From a bacterium (lineage in GTDB: Bacteria > Planctomycetota > Planctomycetia > Pirellulales > Pirellulaceae): a stretch of 64,000 bases of DNA. This document shows, in pieces, positions 6,406 through 15,389 of this stretch. The stretch lies in NCBI GenBank assembly GCA_016124445.1, contig WGNR01000010.1:1-64000 (forward strand). Direction: 5' to 3'. Under the pieces are notes generated by a model. The model was not told the DNA's origin and did no database searches. It was given only the letters and a program-made list of their open reading frames with translations. A program made the position numbers and the translations under genes. Position 1 is the first letter of the stretch. Each line of letters begins with the position of its first letter.

Positions 6406-8505
6406 CTAAGCCGACTTGCGCTCGTTGCCATTATTGTACGGGCGCTTCGGCACGGGCTTGCCGATCATTTCGTAGTGCCGGCGGTAGATCTGCCAGACCA
6501 CGCCGGAGTTGATGTTGTAGCCTTCGGCTTGCAACACCTTCGCCGCGCTGCGGTAGCTGTGCCCATCCACGTCGATCAGATGGTGGACGCGAGGGGCGAG
6601 CCGATCTCGCAGCGGCGGCTCGCGCAGCCAGACCGAAACTTCGGTAGGCGACTCGGCCGACTCCACATTTGACTGTCCGGTCGCATCACGAACGGCGCCG
6701 ATCAGGTAGGGGTGGAAGACCCCGCGGACGTTGGTCCGCTTGCGACCGGCACGACGTTCGACGTGAACCCAGACGCGGCCGCGGACCAACGCCCGGAACA
6801 CCGCGACGGCTTTGTAGATCGCCTCGGGGCCGAGCTTTCCAGCGGCGGCGTTCTCCAGGAACGCGGTGAACTCGGCCAGGGTTTGGCGCACGATCTCCGG
6901 CGTGACGGTGGCCGTCGTGTTGGCCAGCGCCTGCCGCAGGCGGCTGAGTTCATGACGGGCCGTGGAGCGTTCCGTCTGCGTGGCCCGCACCTTGGCCATC
7001 ACTTCCTTGCGGTCGTCGTCGTTGCCCTGTCCGGCCAACTCGTACAGATCGCTGATCTTGTTAGACAACGCGGCGACCTTGCGCTCCAGCTGGGAAATCT
7101 CGCCGCGCAACTGATCGTCGCCGCGGGTGTCAATTTCCTGAGCGCGGCAGATCGTCCGTTCGACCAAGTCGGCGTCCTGCTGGATCAGATCACAAAGCTT
7201 CTCGCAGACGGCACGAACGGCTTCTTCACGGCGCACGGCCGAATTACAAGGACACAGATCGCCGTTTTTGCAATGCATGCCCTTGTTGCCAGCGCCGGTC
7301 TGGTGAAAGCGCTCTTCGCAGCGGGCGCAGTAAAACAATTCGACGACGAGGTCCCACAGGTGCGGGACCTTGTCTTTCTTGGGACCACGCGGCCCCTGCT
7401 TCAACTCGGCCAGCCGCCGCTGGACGGCGAAGAACAACTCATCATCGACAATGCGAAGCTCCTCGCAGAGGAACTTCTCCACCTCGCTGTCGGGTTGTTC
7501 AATCTGCCGCGAGTAGTCCCGCTTGGTCGAAAACTCGTTCCGTTTGCGGCCGAACTCCCAGCGACCGGTGTACGCAATCCGCGAGAGCATACGGCGGTAG
7601 GCGTTGTAGGTCATGTAGCCTTTGGTCGAGCGAGGGTCAGCCGGGCCGCCATCGGCGACCCACTTCCGCCAACCTTGCTTGATCGGCATGCCGTCGCGGA
7701 TCAGTTTATAGTGTTCCACGATCATTTCGGCCACATCCGGTCCGTCGTCCGAATCATCAGAATTCGACTCCTCAGACTCTTCGGGCGATTTCCGATCCAC
7801 TTCCGGCACGGTGCGCGTCAGCCCGCGATTGGTCACCGGTGCGTCCGGCAGTTCCTTGCGGCGGTAGCCGACCGGCAGGGCGCCGACCGTGTAGCCGCGC
7901 GCGAACAGACCCTTCAGACCGGCGCGAACGTGGTCGGCCGTGGCTTCGATCACCATGTCGTCCACAATCCCGTGAACCTGGAACAGCATCCGCCAGGCCT
8001 TCGTATCGGCCGTGTCGATGCCCTGCGTGACCGAGATCGCTCGCAAGCCTTCCTCGACCACTTCTTGCTGGATCAACTGGTAGCCTTTGAAGGCCTGACG
8101 ATACAAACGCGAAGCCTTGAAAACCAGCAGCACGGTCGCGTACCGATTCTTGAGAATCAACAGCATGCGGTCCAGACCTTCGCGACGAGCTCGGTAACCG
8201 CGTTGCGCTTCATCGACGCACACGAACTCCGGAGGGCAGTAAATGCCTTTGGTGGCCGCGTGCTGGACGCTGGTCCGCACCTGATCCGGCGTGCTGTGCT
8301 GCCGCTTCGAACTGAAGCGACTGTAAATCGTACCGATGTCGAGTCGTTGTCCCAGCGCCCAGGCGATCCGCTCATCAAGCGGAGCGGCGGGATCGAAACC
8401 GGAGAGGTCGATGTCGGTCTTCTCGGCGGCCTCTTGCCACCACTCGTGAACTTCGCGGGCAAGTTCTTGACTGGCAGCGCCCGCATCAGGAAGTTGAAAA
8501 GCCAT
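6406..8505 (-). CDS. Large serine recombinase
   Basis: The 699-aa protein is a site-specific recombinase of the large serine family, which cuts both DNA partners through a phosphoserine link. The resolvase domain starts late, at about residue 56, with the active-site motif YSRFSSKRQ (61-69, catalytic Ser65). A roughly 60-residue N-terminal extension precedes it. A recombinase domain follows at about 200-400, with an acidic Ser/Glu/Asp-rich insertion (about 250-275). Then come a zinc ribbon with CARC and CPC cysteine pairs and a coiled coil (about 500-590). The C-terminal DNA-binding part ends near VVWQIYRRHYEM. The ATG at 8505 follows GGAGGG by seven bases. A 26-bp operator shared with two other genes lies 122 bases upstream. 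Confidence 0.9.
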   Translation of the reverse strand: MAFQLPDAGAASQELAREVHEWWQEAAEKTDIDLSGFDPAAPLDERIAWALGQRLDIGTIYSRFSSKRQHSTPDQVRTSVQHAATKGIYCPPEFVCVDEAQRGYRARREGLDRMLLILKNRYATVLLVFKASRLYRQAFKGYQLIQQEVVEEGLRAISVTQGIDTADTKAWRMLFQVHGIVDDMVIEATADHVRAGLKGLFARGYTVGALPVGYRRKELPDAPVTNRGLTRTVPEVDRKSPEESEESNSDDSDDGPDVAEMIVEHYKLIRDGMPIKQGWRKWVADGGPADPRSTKGYMTYNAYRRMLSRIAYTGRWEFGRKRNEFSTKRDYSRQIEQPDSEVEKFLCEELRIVDDELFFAVQRRLAELKQGPRGPKKDKVPHLWDLVVELFYCARCEERFHQTGAGNKGMHCKNGDLCPCNSAVRREEAVRAVCEKLCDLIQQDADLVERTICRAQEIDTRGDDQLRGEISQLERKVAALSNKISDLYELAGQGNDDDRKEVMAKVRATQTERSTARHELSRLRQALANTTATVTPEIVRQTLAEFTAFLENAAAGKLGPEAIYKAVAVFRALVRGRVWVHVERRAGRKRTNVRGVFHPYLIGAVRDATGQSNVESAESPTEVSVWLREPPLRDRLAPRVHHLIDVDGHSYRSAAKVLQAEGYNINSGVVWQIYRRHYEMIGKPVPKRPYNNGNERKSA

Positions 8506-8626
8506 GATTAGGCCCTCCATTAGTTGTGCTGAGCGATAGCGCCGCTTCCCGGCGGCGTACCCAAGGCAACCGCGCCTCAGGATCGCATCAGCGATTACGA
8601 AACGCGGGCAACAATACGGATCGCTG

Positions 8627-8652
8627 ATCACACGGCGGTCACAGCGTGTGAT
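8627..8652. promoter_or_regulatory. Operator copy 1 (recombinase gene)
   Basis: ATCACACG (8627-8634) and CGTGTGAT (8645-8652) form a perfect inverted repeat around a 10-base spacer that contains a further TCACAG half-site. The site lies in the 259-base gap between the DUF3102-like gene and the recombinase start. It differs at only two positions from the reverse complement of copy 3. Confidence 0.65.
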
Positions 8653-8764
8653 TTCTGAAAGAGTCGCGGGGATCACGCACAAAAAGTCGCGCCGGTGCGA
8701 GGGAAAGACGGCGCAGGGGTCTCGCTGGAACGACAGCATTGGGCGCGACGAAATGATTGGTGCG

Positions 8765-9343
8765 TTACGATCGCGCACTGATGCGTTGCTGGACCTGACT
8801 CCGCAGCCGGTTCAATTCCTCGACGGCAGCGTCGATCGCGGGGAGTACATTCGCAGCATCGTCGGTATCGGTGGACGAAACTTCGTCCAAGAAGATGTCA
8901 ACCTGCTGACAGACGTCACGGAGCCATTCGGCGATGTTGACGCGCTCGTGCTTGTTGGTCGACTTGCGACTTTTCTTCGTCGGACCTGACTTCCGACTTT
9001 TCCGCTTTCGCTTCCGATAAGCCTCTTGAATAGACAACCCCTCGACGGAATTCTCGGTGTCGAAGGATCGCTGGATGGCGCGGGCCTTCGACGCCCTGGT
9101 TTTGTCGATTCCCTGTTCGTTCAGAAACTTCGCCCACTGGCCTTGGGAGAATTGTCGCCGCGCCAGGTTCAGCGCCAGGCCGAGTTGCCAGTAGGCCCGC
9201 GCGAGCGACTGCTCATCGGTGTCAATTTCCTGATGACGTGCCTGAGCGAATGCGCCAAGTCGCTCAACGTCCCAGGCTTCATTCGGCTGATCGTCCAAAA
9301 GTTGCGACACGCAACTTTTCCCATCCCGCTGTTGAACGCTCAT
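8765..9343 (-). CDS. DUF3102-like protein
   Basis: The 192-aa protein contains a segment resembling DUF3102 proteins of phages and mobile elements: LGLALNLARRQFSQGQWAKF, then LNEQGIDKTRASKARAI (about residues 55-95). This helical segment is thought to bind DNA. A strongly basic stretch follows (RKRKRKSRKSGPTKKSRKS, about 108-126), then a helical acidic C-terminus. The start ATG at 9343 follows GGAG by eight bases. Operator copy 2 lies 66 bases upstream and copy 1 downstream, before the recombinase gene, so this protein is one candidate for the operator-binding factor. Function is not established. Confidence 0.6.
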   Translation of the reverse strand: MSVQQRDGKSCVSQLLDDQPNEAWDVERLGAFAQARHQEIDTDEQSLARAYWQLGLALNLARRQFSQGQWAKFLNEQGIDKTRASKARAIQRSFDTENSVEGLSIQEAYRKRKRKSRKSGPTKKSRKSTNKHERVNIAEWLRDVCQQVDIFLDEVSSTDTDDAANVLPAIDAAVEELNRLRSQVQQRISARS

Positions 9344-9408
9344 TGAACTGCTCCGTATTTGAATTCGGGTTTCTCCGAACCGCCCACGAAGCAACGTAAA
9401 GATCGGGG

Positions 9409-9434
9409 ATCACACGGCAGTCACACGCCGTGAT
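9409..9434. promoter_or_regulatory. Operator copy 2 (DUF3102-like gene)
   Basis: ATCACACG (9409-9416), a 10-base spacer and GCCGTGAT (9427-9434) repeat the 8-10-8 layout of copies 1 and 3, with mismatches in the right arm. The spacer carries TCACAC. It lies 66 bases before the gene starting at 9343. The rest of the 274-base gap to 9617 holds no credible gene. Confidence 0.6.
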
Positions 9435-9617
9435 AAGTCAGCAACAATCGTCGAAAATGCCTGATCAGCTGCGGCTTGGCCAAGACGCAAAAGCTAAGAT
9501 TCCCCTCAAAGGATTATGCCGCGAAAGATGATTGAATTTAGCAAGTCCTTTGAAGAAAACCACTTACGAAAGGCACGTAAGTGCGTGCGAGCTGGCGATC
9601 AGATGCCAGGATGCCGT

Positions 9618-11078
9618 TTAGCTTTGAATCGAGGAGAATTCATTCCGGTCGACTGTCCACTCGTCGGCGCCCAGTCGTTCAAGGTCCAAAACCTTGACTT
9701 CGGACGGCTGCAAGTCGATGTAGCACTCGCCTCGCGGTACTTTTTCAAGGTGCGCGGCGAGCTGAGCAGCCGGCGAACCGACTTCAGCGTTTCTCAGATG
9801 CTTGCATAGATTGAATTTTCGGACACTGAGCGCGCGGTTGTCCATAACGCCCGACAAATCGTATTGGTCAATACCATCAAGTTGTTCAGCGTGCGCGGCA
9901 AGGTGAAGAAGCATTTCCCACGAAGCCGATTTGCGATTCCAGTTGATTCCCAATTCAACTGCGTCCCAAAACACCAGGCGGGGTTTCGTCACAACAACAA
10001 GGCGATGCTGAGTCCGAGCTTCATTGATGAACTCCTCGGGCGACAACTCGCGCCGATATAACTCGGCGACATCGTCAATCGCTGCCAACACTTGCTGGAT
10101 CGCATCCATGACCACGATGCTGGCCTGTCGGCGACCCGATTCCTGAATCGTCCTGGCATCGACCTGGTCATACTCGATGAGTTCGAATAGCCGTCTGAAC
10201 TCAAGACCGAGTATGCCAGCCTTCGCTTGGTAGATATCTTCCCTCAAAACCAACCACGGCAACTCTGGTCTGGGATGATAGGCGATGTAAACCTGCATTA
10301 GAGTGCAACAGGCATCTCGCATACGACCGTCGTCGCCTGACAAACAGGTTGCTTTGAGATTCTCGACACATTTTTCGAGGTGAATCATCGTCATGAAGAA
10401 CGGTTCATATTCTCCGTGCGGATCATCGGACGTTTTCATGATCCGTACAAGCATCTGATTCCAGACTCCCTTCAAGTGATGCACCCAGAAGTCGATGCGG
10501 ACAAACAGCATCCGCGTAATACCATCGCCCAGCACGGGAATATTCGGTCGAAACTTGGTGAACGCGTCATCGAAAGATGAATCATCGGATGCCACGAACA
10601 AATGATCTTCGAGATAAGGAAAATCGAGGCTCATGACCAGGTCGAACCAGGGCTGTTCGACCATTTTCTCGGCGATGCAGCGTGTATCCTCTTCGGCCTT
10701 TGGCTCATCTGTCACTTCTTGTAGCGACGAAGTGCCGTATTTCCGCTCGTTCAACTCCTGAAGTAGGTCTCGATCCCGCATGAGGTCCCGGAATTCATCC
10801 CGATCGCCCAGCCTGGCGACTTCTGATGCGCAGGCGACCAGAGCATTGGACACGGCAACGACCTGCTGTCGTTCGGGGACATCGGTTTCGGCGGAAAGTC
10901 GCTCCACGCCGAACTTGACATAGCGTCGAAACGCCGGGGTTCGCTGGAGATCGGAGACCAGGGGCACCACGTACTCCCGCAACCACGCCTCGATCTCATC
11001 GGACTTCTGTTCGTCCAGTTCTAAGGGGCCGAGATCAATCCGTTGGTATTGTATTTGGGCAAGTTCAAGTCGATCCAT
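9618..11078 (-). CDS. Hypothetical 486-aa element protein
   Basis: The protein starts at ATG 11078 (MDRLELAQIQYQRIDLG), six bases after GAGG. It is soluble, mostly helical and acidic over its first 320 residues. The C-terminal part (about 365-440) reads like a winged-helix domain: RLVVVTKPRLVFWDAVELGI, then a WEMLLHLAAHA helix. The protein ends with a short beta-rich tail (GECYIDLQPSEVKVLDL). No catalytic motif is visible. It is divergent from the HTH gene at 11291, with operator copy 3 between them. A replication or regulatory role within the element is possible but not shown. Confidence 0.6.
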   Translation of the reverse strand: MDRLELAQIQYQRIDLGPLELDEQKSDEIEAWLREYVVPLVSDLQRTPAFRRYVKFGVERLSAETDVPERQQVVAVSNALVACASEVARLGDRDEFRDLMRDRDLLQELNERKYGTSSLQEVTDEPKAEEDTRCIAEKMVEQPWFDLVMSLDFPYLEDHLFVASDDSSFDDAFTKFRPNIPVLGDGITRMLFVRIDFWVHHLKGVWNQMLVRIMKTSDDPHGEYEPFFMTMIHLEKCVENLKATCLSGDDGRMRDACCTLMQVYIAYHPRPELPWLVLREDIYQAKAGILGLEFRRLFELIEYDQVDARTIQESGRRQASIVVMDAIQQVLAAIDDVAELYRRELSPEEFINEARTQHRLVVVTKPRLVFWDAVELGINWNRKSASWEMLLHLAAHAEQLDGIDQYDLSGVMDNRALSVRKFNLCKHLRNAEVGSPAAQLAAHLEKVPRGECYIDLQPSEVKVLDLERLGADEWTVDRNEFSSIQS

Positions 11079-11173
11079 CTCGGGCCTCAATCTCTCAAAC
11101 CATTACTTGACAGGCAGTTGCAGCCGAACTCCCACATGCCAATCAGTGAGTCTTTCGGTCACTTCAGCCACTT

Positions 11174-11199
11174 ATCACACGCTGTGATCGGCGTGTGAT
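11174..11199. promoter_or_regulatory. Operator copy 3 (HTH gene / divergent promoter)
   Basis: ATCACACG (11174-11181) and CGTGTGAT (11192-11199) are a perfect inverted repeat with a 10-base spacer. The reverse complement matches copy 1 at 24 of 26 positions. The orientation relative to the HTH gene at 11291 is the same as copy 1 relative to the recombinase gene. It lies between divergent genes and could govern both. Confidence 0.65.
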
Positions 11200-11290
11200 C
11201 GCCGGTTCCTACCTTGGGAGCAGTAACGATGACATCCATCACCCACGCCGGCCCGCAGATGAGCCGACCGGCCAGGATTGCCGACGGAAA

Positions 11291-11599
11291 ATGTCCCGGG
11301 AACTGCTCTCATCACAAGACGCCGCTCGCCGACTCGGCATCAGTACGGCGACGTTGTACGACTGGCTGGACCAGTCGGATGCGGGCACGTTCATGATTCG
11401 CGGTCAACCGACGACCATCAATTATTACCAGGGCGGTCGCAAGGGCCAAGGTCGCATCAAGATTGACGGCCAGGAACTGGACCGCTTGTTGGAACTGATG
11501 TTTGTCTCGCCCAAGTCGCAACCAATTCGACGAGCGTTACCCAAACAGACCTCGATGCAGCACATCACCACCAAACTGGGACGGCCCGATGACTGCTAA
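11291..11599 (+). CDS. Small helix-turn-helix protein, excisionase-like
   Basis: The 102-aa product opens with a MerR/excisionase-type winged helix: LLSSQDAARRLGISTATLYD followed by WLDQSDAG (about residues 5-32). Then comes a beta-rich wing with YYQGGRKGQGRIKI, and a basic tail. Proteins of this size beside integrases often direct excision or regulate the recombinase. The ATG at 11291 is preferred because the domain begins immediately. A GTG at 11195 would give a longer form reading through the end of operator copy 3. It precedes the integrase by about 420 bases and ends before a very strong terminator. Confidence 0.65.
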   Translation: MSRELLSSQDAARRLGISTATLYDWLDQSDAGTFMIRGQPTTINYYQGGRKGQGRIKIDGQELDRLLELMFVSPKSQPIRRALPKQTSMQHITTKLGRPDDC

Positions 11600-11629
11600 T
11601 CCTGAGGCAGCAATCGACACGTAGTAAAC

Positions 11630-11706
11630 CCTTGGCGGCAAGCCCTTCGCACGGCAATGCGAGGGCCAATGAAACCCGGCCCGGTTGATAACCGGGCCGG
11701 GTTTTT
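11630..11706 (+). terminator. Structured module 1 with strong terminator
   Basis: The sequence TTGGCGGCA (11632-11640) and AATGCGA (11656-11662) are followed by a perfect 15-bp stem. AAACCCGGCCCGGTT (11672-11686) pairs with AACCGGGCCGGGTTT (11690-11704) across a three-base loop, and a T tract follows to 11706. It terminates transcription from the HTH gene. The part before the stem can itself fold (GCCCT-CGCA with TGCGAGGGC). The same arrangement recurs at 11873-11943. The remaining sequence of the 419-base gap to 12018 shows no gene. Confidence 0.75.
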
Positions 11707-11872
11707 GTTCGCCCAACAGTTGAGCCATCACCGTGTTAGACTCTGCAAGTTGGTCGGCCGACTATCGGACAGTCGCGGCAATCGATCAATTCGCGATCGA
11801 TCGTTATGTTGCTGGTGGTGCGTCGAAAACGCCCGCTCGGATGGCCAACAAGATAGCATGAGTATCGAATCC

Positions 11873-11943
11873 GTTGGCGGCAGGTTTTACTGCGCTGCAA
11901 TGCGAAGAACGACACCCGCATCAGAGTCACACCTGATGCGGGT
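11873..11943 (+). repeat. Structured module 2, paralogue of module 1
   Basis: TTGGCGGCA (11874-11882), AATGCGA (11899-11905) and an 11-bp stem, ACCCGCATCAG (11914-11924) with CTGATGCGGGT (11933-11943), repeat the order and spacing of module 1. The stem sequence itself differs. It is followed by only three T's. This copy lies between module 1 and the 3' end of the integrase gene. Confidence 0.5.
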
Positions 11944-12018
11944 TTGCTCACGTAATTGCTAAGCCGAGAGCCTTCACCTTACTTGACGCAAAATCGCTTT
12001 CAGTTTAGCACCGAGGGA

Positions 12019-13167
12019 TTAACCTACCTTTCGCTTGGAGGGCTTCTTGCCCAACGCTGCCCAGAGTGGGTCGTTGTACTGATCGGCCCACGCCGCGTAG
12101 TGATCCCAGCAAACCTTGGGCGTGTTCCCCATCAGTCCCGCGAGCACTTCAATCGTGACCGGCACGCCGGTGTAGTACCCGCTCAACGTGCGCTTCGCGA
12201 AGGTGTGCCGACACGTATACATGCAGCGGTCGTCGGGCAGCTTCAGTTTGCGTTTCAATTCGAGAAACCGCTGCACCCCATTGCAGCGCTTCCACTGACG
12301 ACCTCGCGTCGTGCGGAACAACGGAATATCGCTTCCTTTTGGTGCCGTCAGCATCAACTGCCGCGTTATCGACTCCATCTCATCGCAAAGCATGATGCGT
12401 CGATCCTTGCCGGTCTTCTTGGCACTCTTGTGACCGTGACCTCCATCGGCAGTTCGAGCTTTCAACAGGTAATACATGCCCTGCGGCGTTTCGACAACGT
12501 GATCGGCGGTGACTTTCGCCAATTCGGAATACGGCCTTGCCCCCGTCAGGAGACACGCCTTGATGAAAAGGCCATGGGCGTCGTCCGCTGCTTCAAGGAT
12601 GGCGGTCTCTTCCTCGGGTGTGAACGCCGTTAAGCGCGGCGTTGCGGTCGGCTTCTGGTAACCCGCCACCGGATTCGATTCGAGATCGTCGAACTTGCAA
12701 CAGAAATTGAATGCTGCCTTCACAGACGCAATCACATTGCGCTGCGTGTTGTGGTTCCACGACTTGTGCTTCTGAATCCAAGTCCGTAGATGCTTCTTCT
12801 GAAACTCTTCGACCTTCAACGCACCACAGTAGCCACACAAATCGTTCAGCCACTTCTCGATCAGTTTTGCCCATTCGAGCGTCGCTGACTGATGCAGGTC
12901 CGCGAGATAGATTTCACAGACTTTCGCGACAGTCCATTCGCCCGATGACGTTGTTGGCCGTGGGCTCAATTCGTCGACGAGTTTCACGCGAGCGAGGGCC
13001 AGTCTCGCGGCTTCCTTGTTCTCTTTGCCACGAACACATTCGCCTTGCTCATCAAAGAGGGGCACACGTTTCCTTGTTCCCGGTTCGGTGTAATACCAGC
13101 AGTCCGTCTGCTTCCAATGCCAGGCAGACCCATGCTGCTGGCGACGTTGTTTTCGATTCCTTGCCAT
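12019..13167 (-). CDS. Tyrosine recombinase / integrase
   Basis: The 382-aa protein has a SAM-like core-binding domain (about residues 78-165) and a C-terminal catalytic domain. Visible catalytic residues are Arg211 in LLTGARPYSEL, a Lys near 254, Arg320-His321 in YTCRHTFAKR and Tyr357 in CWDHYAAW. The first residue of the usual HxxR box is Tyr, not His. The ATG at 13167 follows GGAC within about 10 bases. It is the right-most gene of the element, reading inward, as expected for an integrase next to its attachment site. The first 15 bases of the gene lie in a repeat found twice more between it and the sulfatase gene. Confidence 0.92.
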   Translation of the reverse strand: MARNRKQRRQQHGSAWHWKQTDCWYYTEPGTRKRVPLFDEQGECVRGKENKEAARLALARVKLVDELSPRPTTSSGEWTVAKVCEIYLADLHQSATLEWAKLIEKWLNDLCGYCGALKVEEFQKKHLRTWIQKHKSWNHNTQRNVIASVKAAFNFCCKFDDLESNPVAGYQKPTATPRLTAFTPEEETAILEAADDAHGLFIKACLLTGARPYSELAKVTADHVVETPQGMYYLLKARTADGGHGHKSAKKTGKDRRIMLCDEMESITRQLMLTAPKGSDIPLFRTTRGRQWKRCNGVQRFLELKRKLKLPDDRCMYTCRHTFAKRTLSGYYTGVPVTIEVLAGLMGNTPKVCWDHYAAWADQYNDPLWAALGKKPSKRKVG

Positions 13168-13269
13168 TGGTCATTTGTCCTTTCGTTGCTGACCCAGTTG
13201 CCGCTGGGAATTGACTGTGGAAATCGTGGGGAAGACAATGAAGGCGGAACCGGTTTCGGTTCCTTGCCG

Positions 13270-13317
13270 CCAAGGGGCCGCCAAACGGGTTGCCGCCCGT
13301 GGCCCCTTGGTCTTTTT
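13270..13317 (+). terminator. Rightward terminator at the element boundary
   Basis: CCAAGGGGCC (13270-13279) pairs perfectly with GGCCCCTTGG (13301-13310), followed by TCTTTTT. The 21-base loop contains CGGG-TTG-CCCG, which can extend the structure. No rightward gene precedes it here, so it would insulate the sulfatase gene from element transcription or mark a lost gene. Confidence 0.6.
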
Positions 13318-13392
13318 ACGCATCGATAGCGCGGTGGTGAGCGAGCGAGAGTCGAGCGCAGCGCACGCGCGATGAGAAATAGAGGATTCATC

Positions 13393-14922
<1,530 letters not shown>

Positions 14923-14940
14923 GGTCCCGGTGGAGGTTCG

Positions 14941-15090
14941 GTGCGGATGAGCTTTCTGATCGGATATTTCTTTTACCTCGAAGATGTACTCGGTCCATTC
15001 GAACGGGCCATCTTGTTGGGAATTGTGCTTGGCACGATCATCGTCTTCGTAGGGAGATATGTCTTAAGTCAGCCCGCTAATAAGGACTAG
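14941..15090 (+). CDS. 49-aa single-span membrane protein
   Basis: GTG at 14941 opens 49 codons ending in TAG at 15088-15090. The product has a hydrophobic N-terminal patch (MSFLIGYFFYLEDV) and one clear membrane helix (RAILLGIVLGTIIVFVGRYV), with a short polar tail. GGTGGAGG lies four bases before the GTG, and an in-frame ATG follows at 14947. It begins 18 bases after the sulfatase stop, so it is probably co-transcribed. No known family was recognised. Confidence 0.5.
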   Translation: MRMSFLIGYFFYLEDVLGPFERAILLGIVLGTIIVFVGRYVLSQPANKD

Positions 15091-15389
15091 TTGCTCGGCA
15101 AGAGGCCACTGTGACTTGAGGCAAAATGGCTGCTAGCGTCGTGTTTTGCGGGAATTTGACCTAGGAACAGGTTTGCCATTTCGTTAGCCTTTGAAAACTT
15201 TACAAGCTGGCGATACGAATCACCCAAGGCTGAACGGATTGACGCCGACGGTCGTATCGAACCAGGCTGAGTGTTTCGCAGACTCAAACGACCCGCCGCG
15301 AACACATCAGCAAAATGTACCCTTGTTGCCCTGACGCCACTGCATGATGCAACGTTGTGGTGGGCAACGCACTTGCCTGGAGCTTGCTC
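15091..15389. other. Intergenic stretch, about 300 bases
   Basis: I see no credible gene here. The reverse-strand open frame that covers it continues antisense through the peptidase gene. A short inverted motif occurs near 15340 (GCATGATGC), of no clear meaning. The promoter of the peptidase gene must lie here but no box could be chosen with confidence. Confidence 0.4.

Noticed and set aside
9516..9809. 97-codon rightward frame with ATG
   Set aside because: It overlaps the 3' end of the 486-aa gene antisense, with no conserved features; its first part is probably ordinary intergenic DNA.
11195..11290. Longer GTG start for the HTH protein
   Set aside because: It would place the end of operator copy 3 inside the coding region, and the added residues show no domain character.
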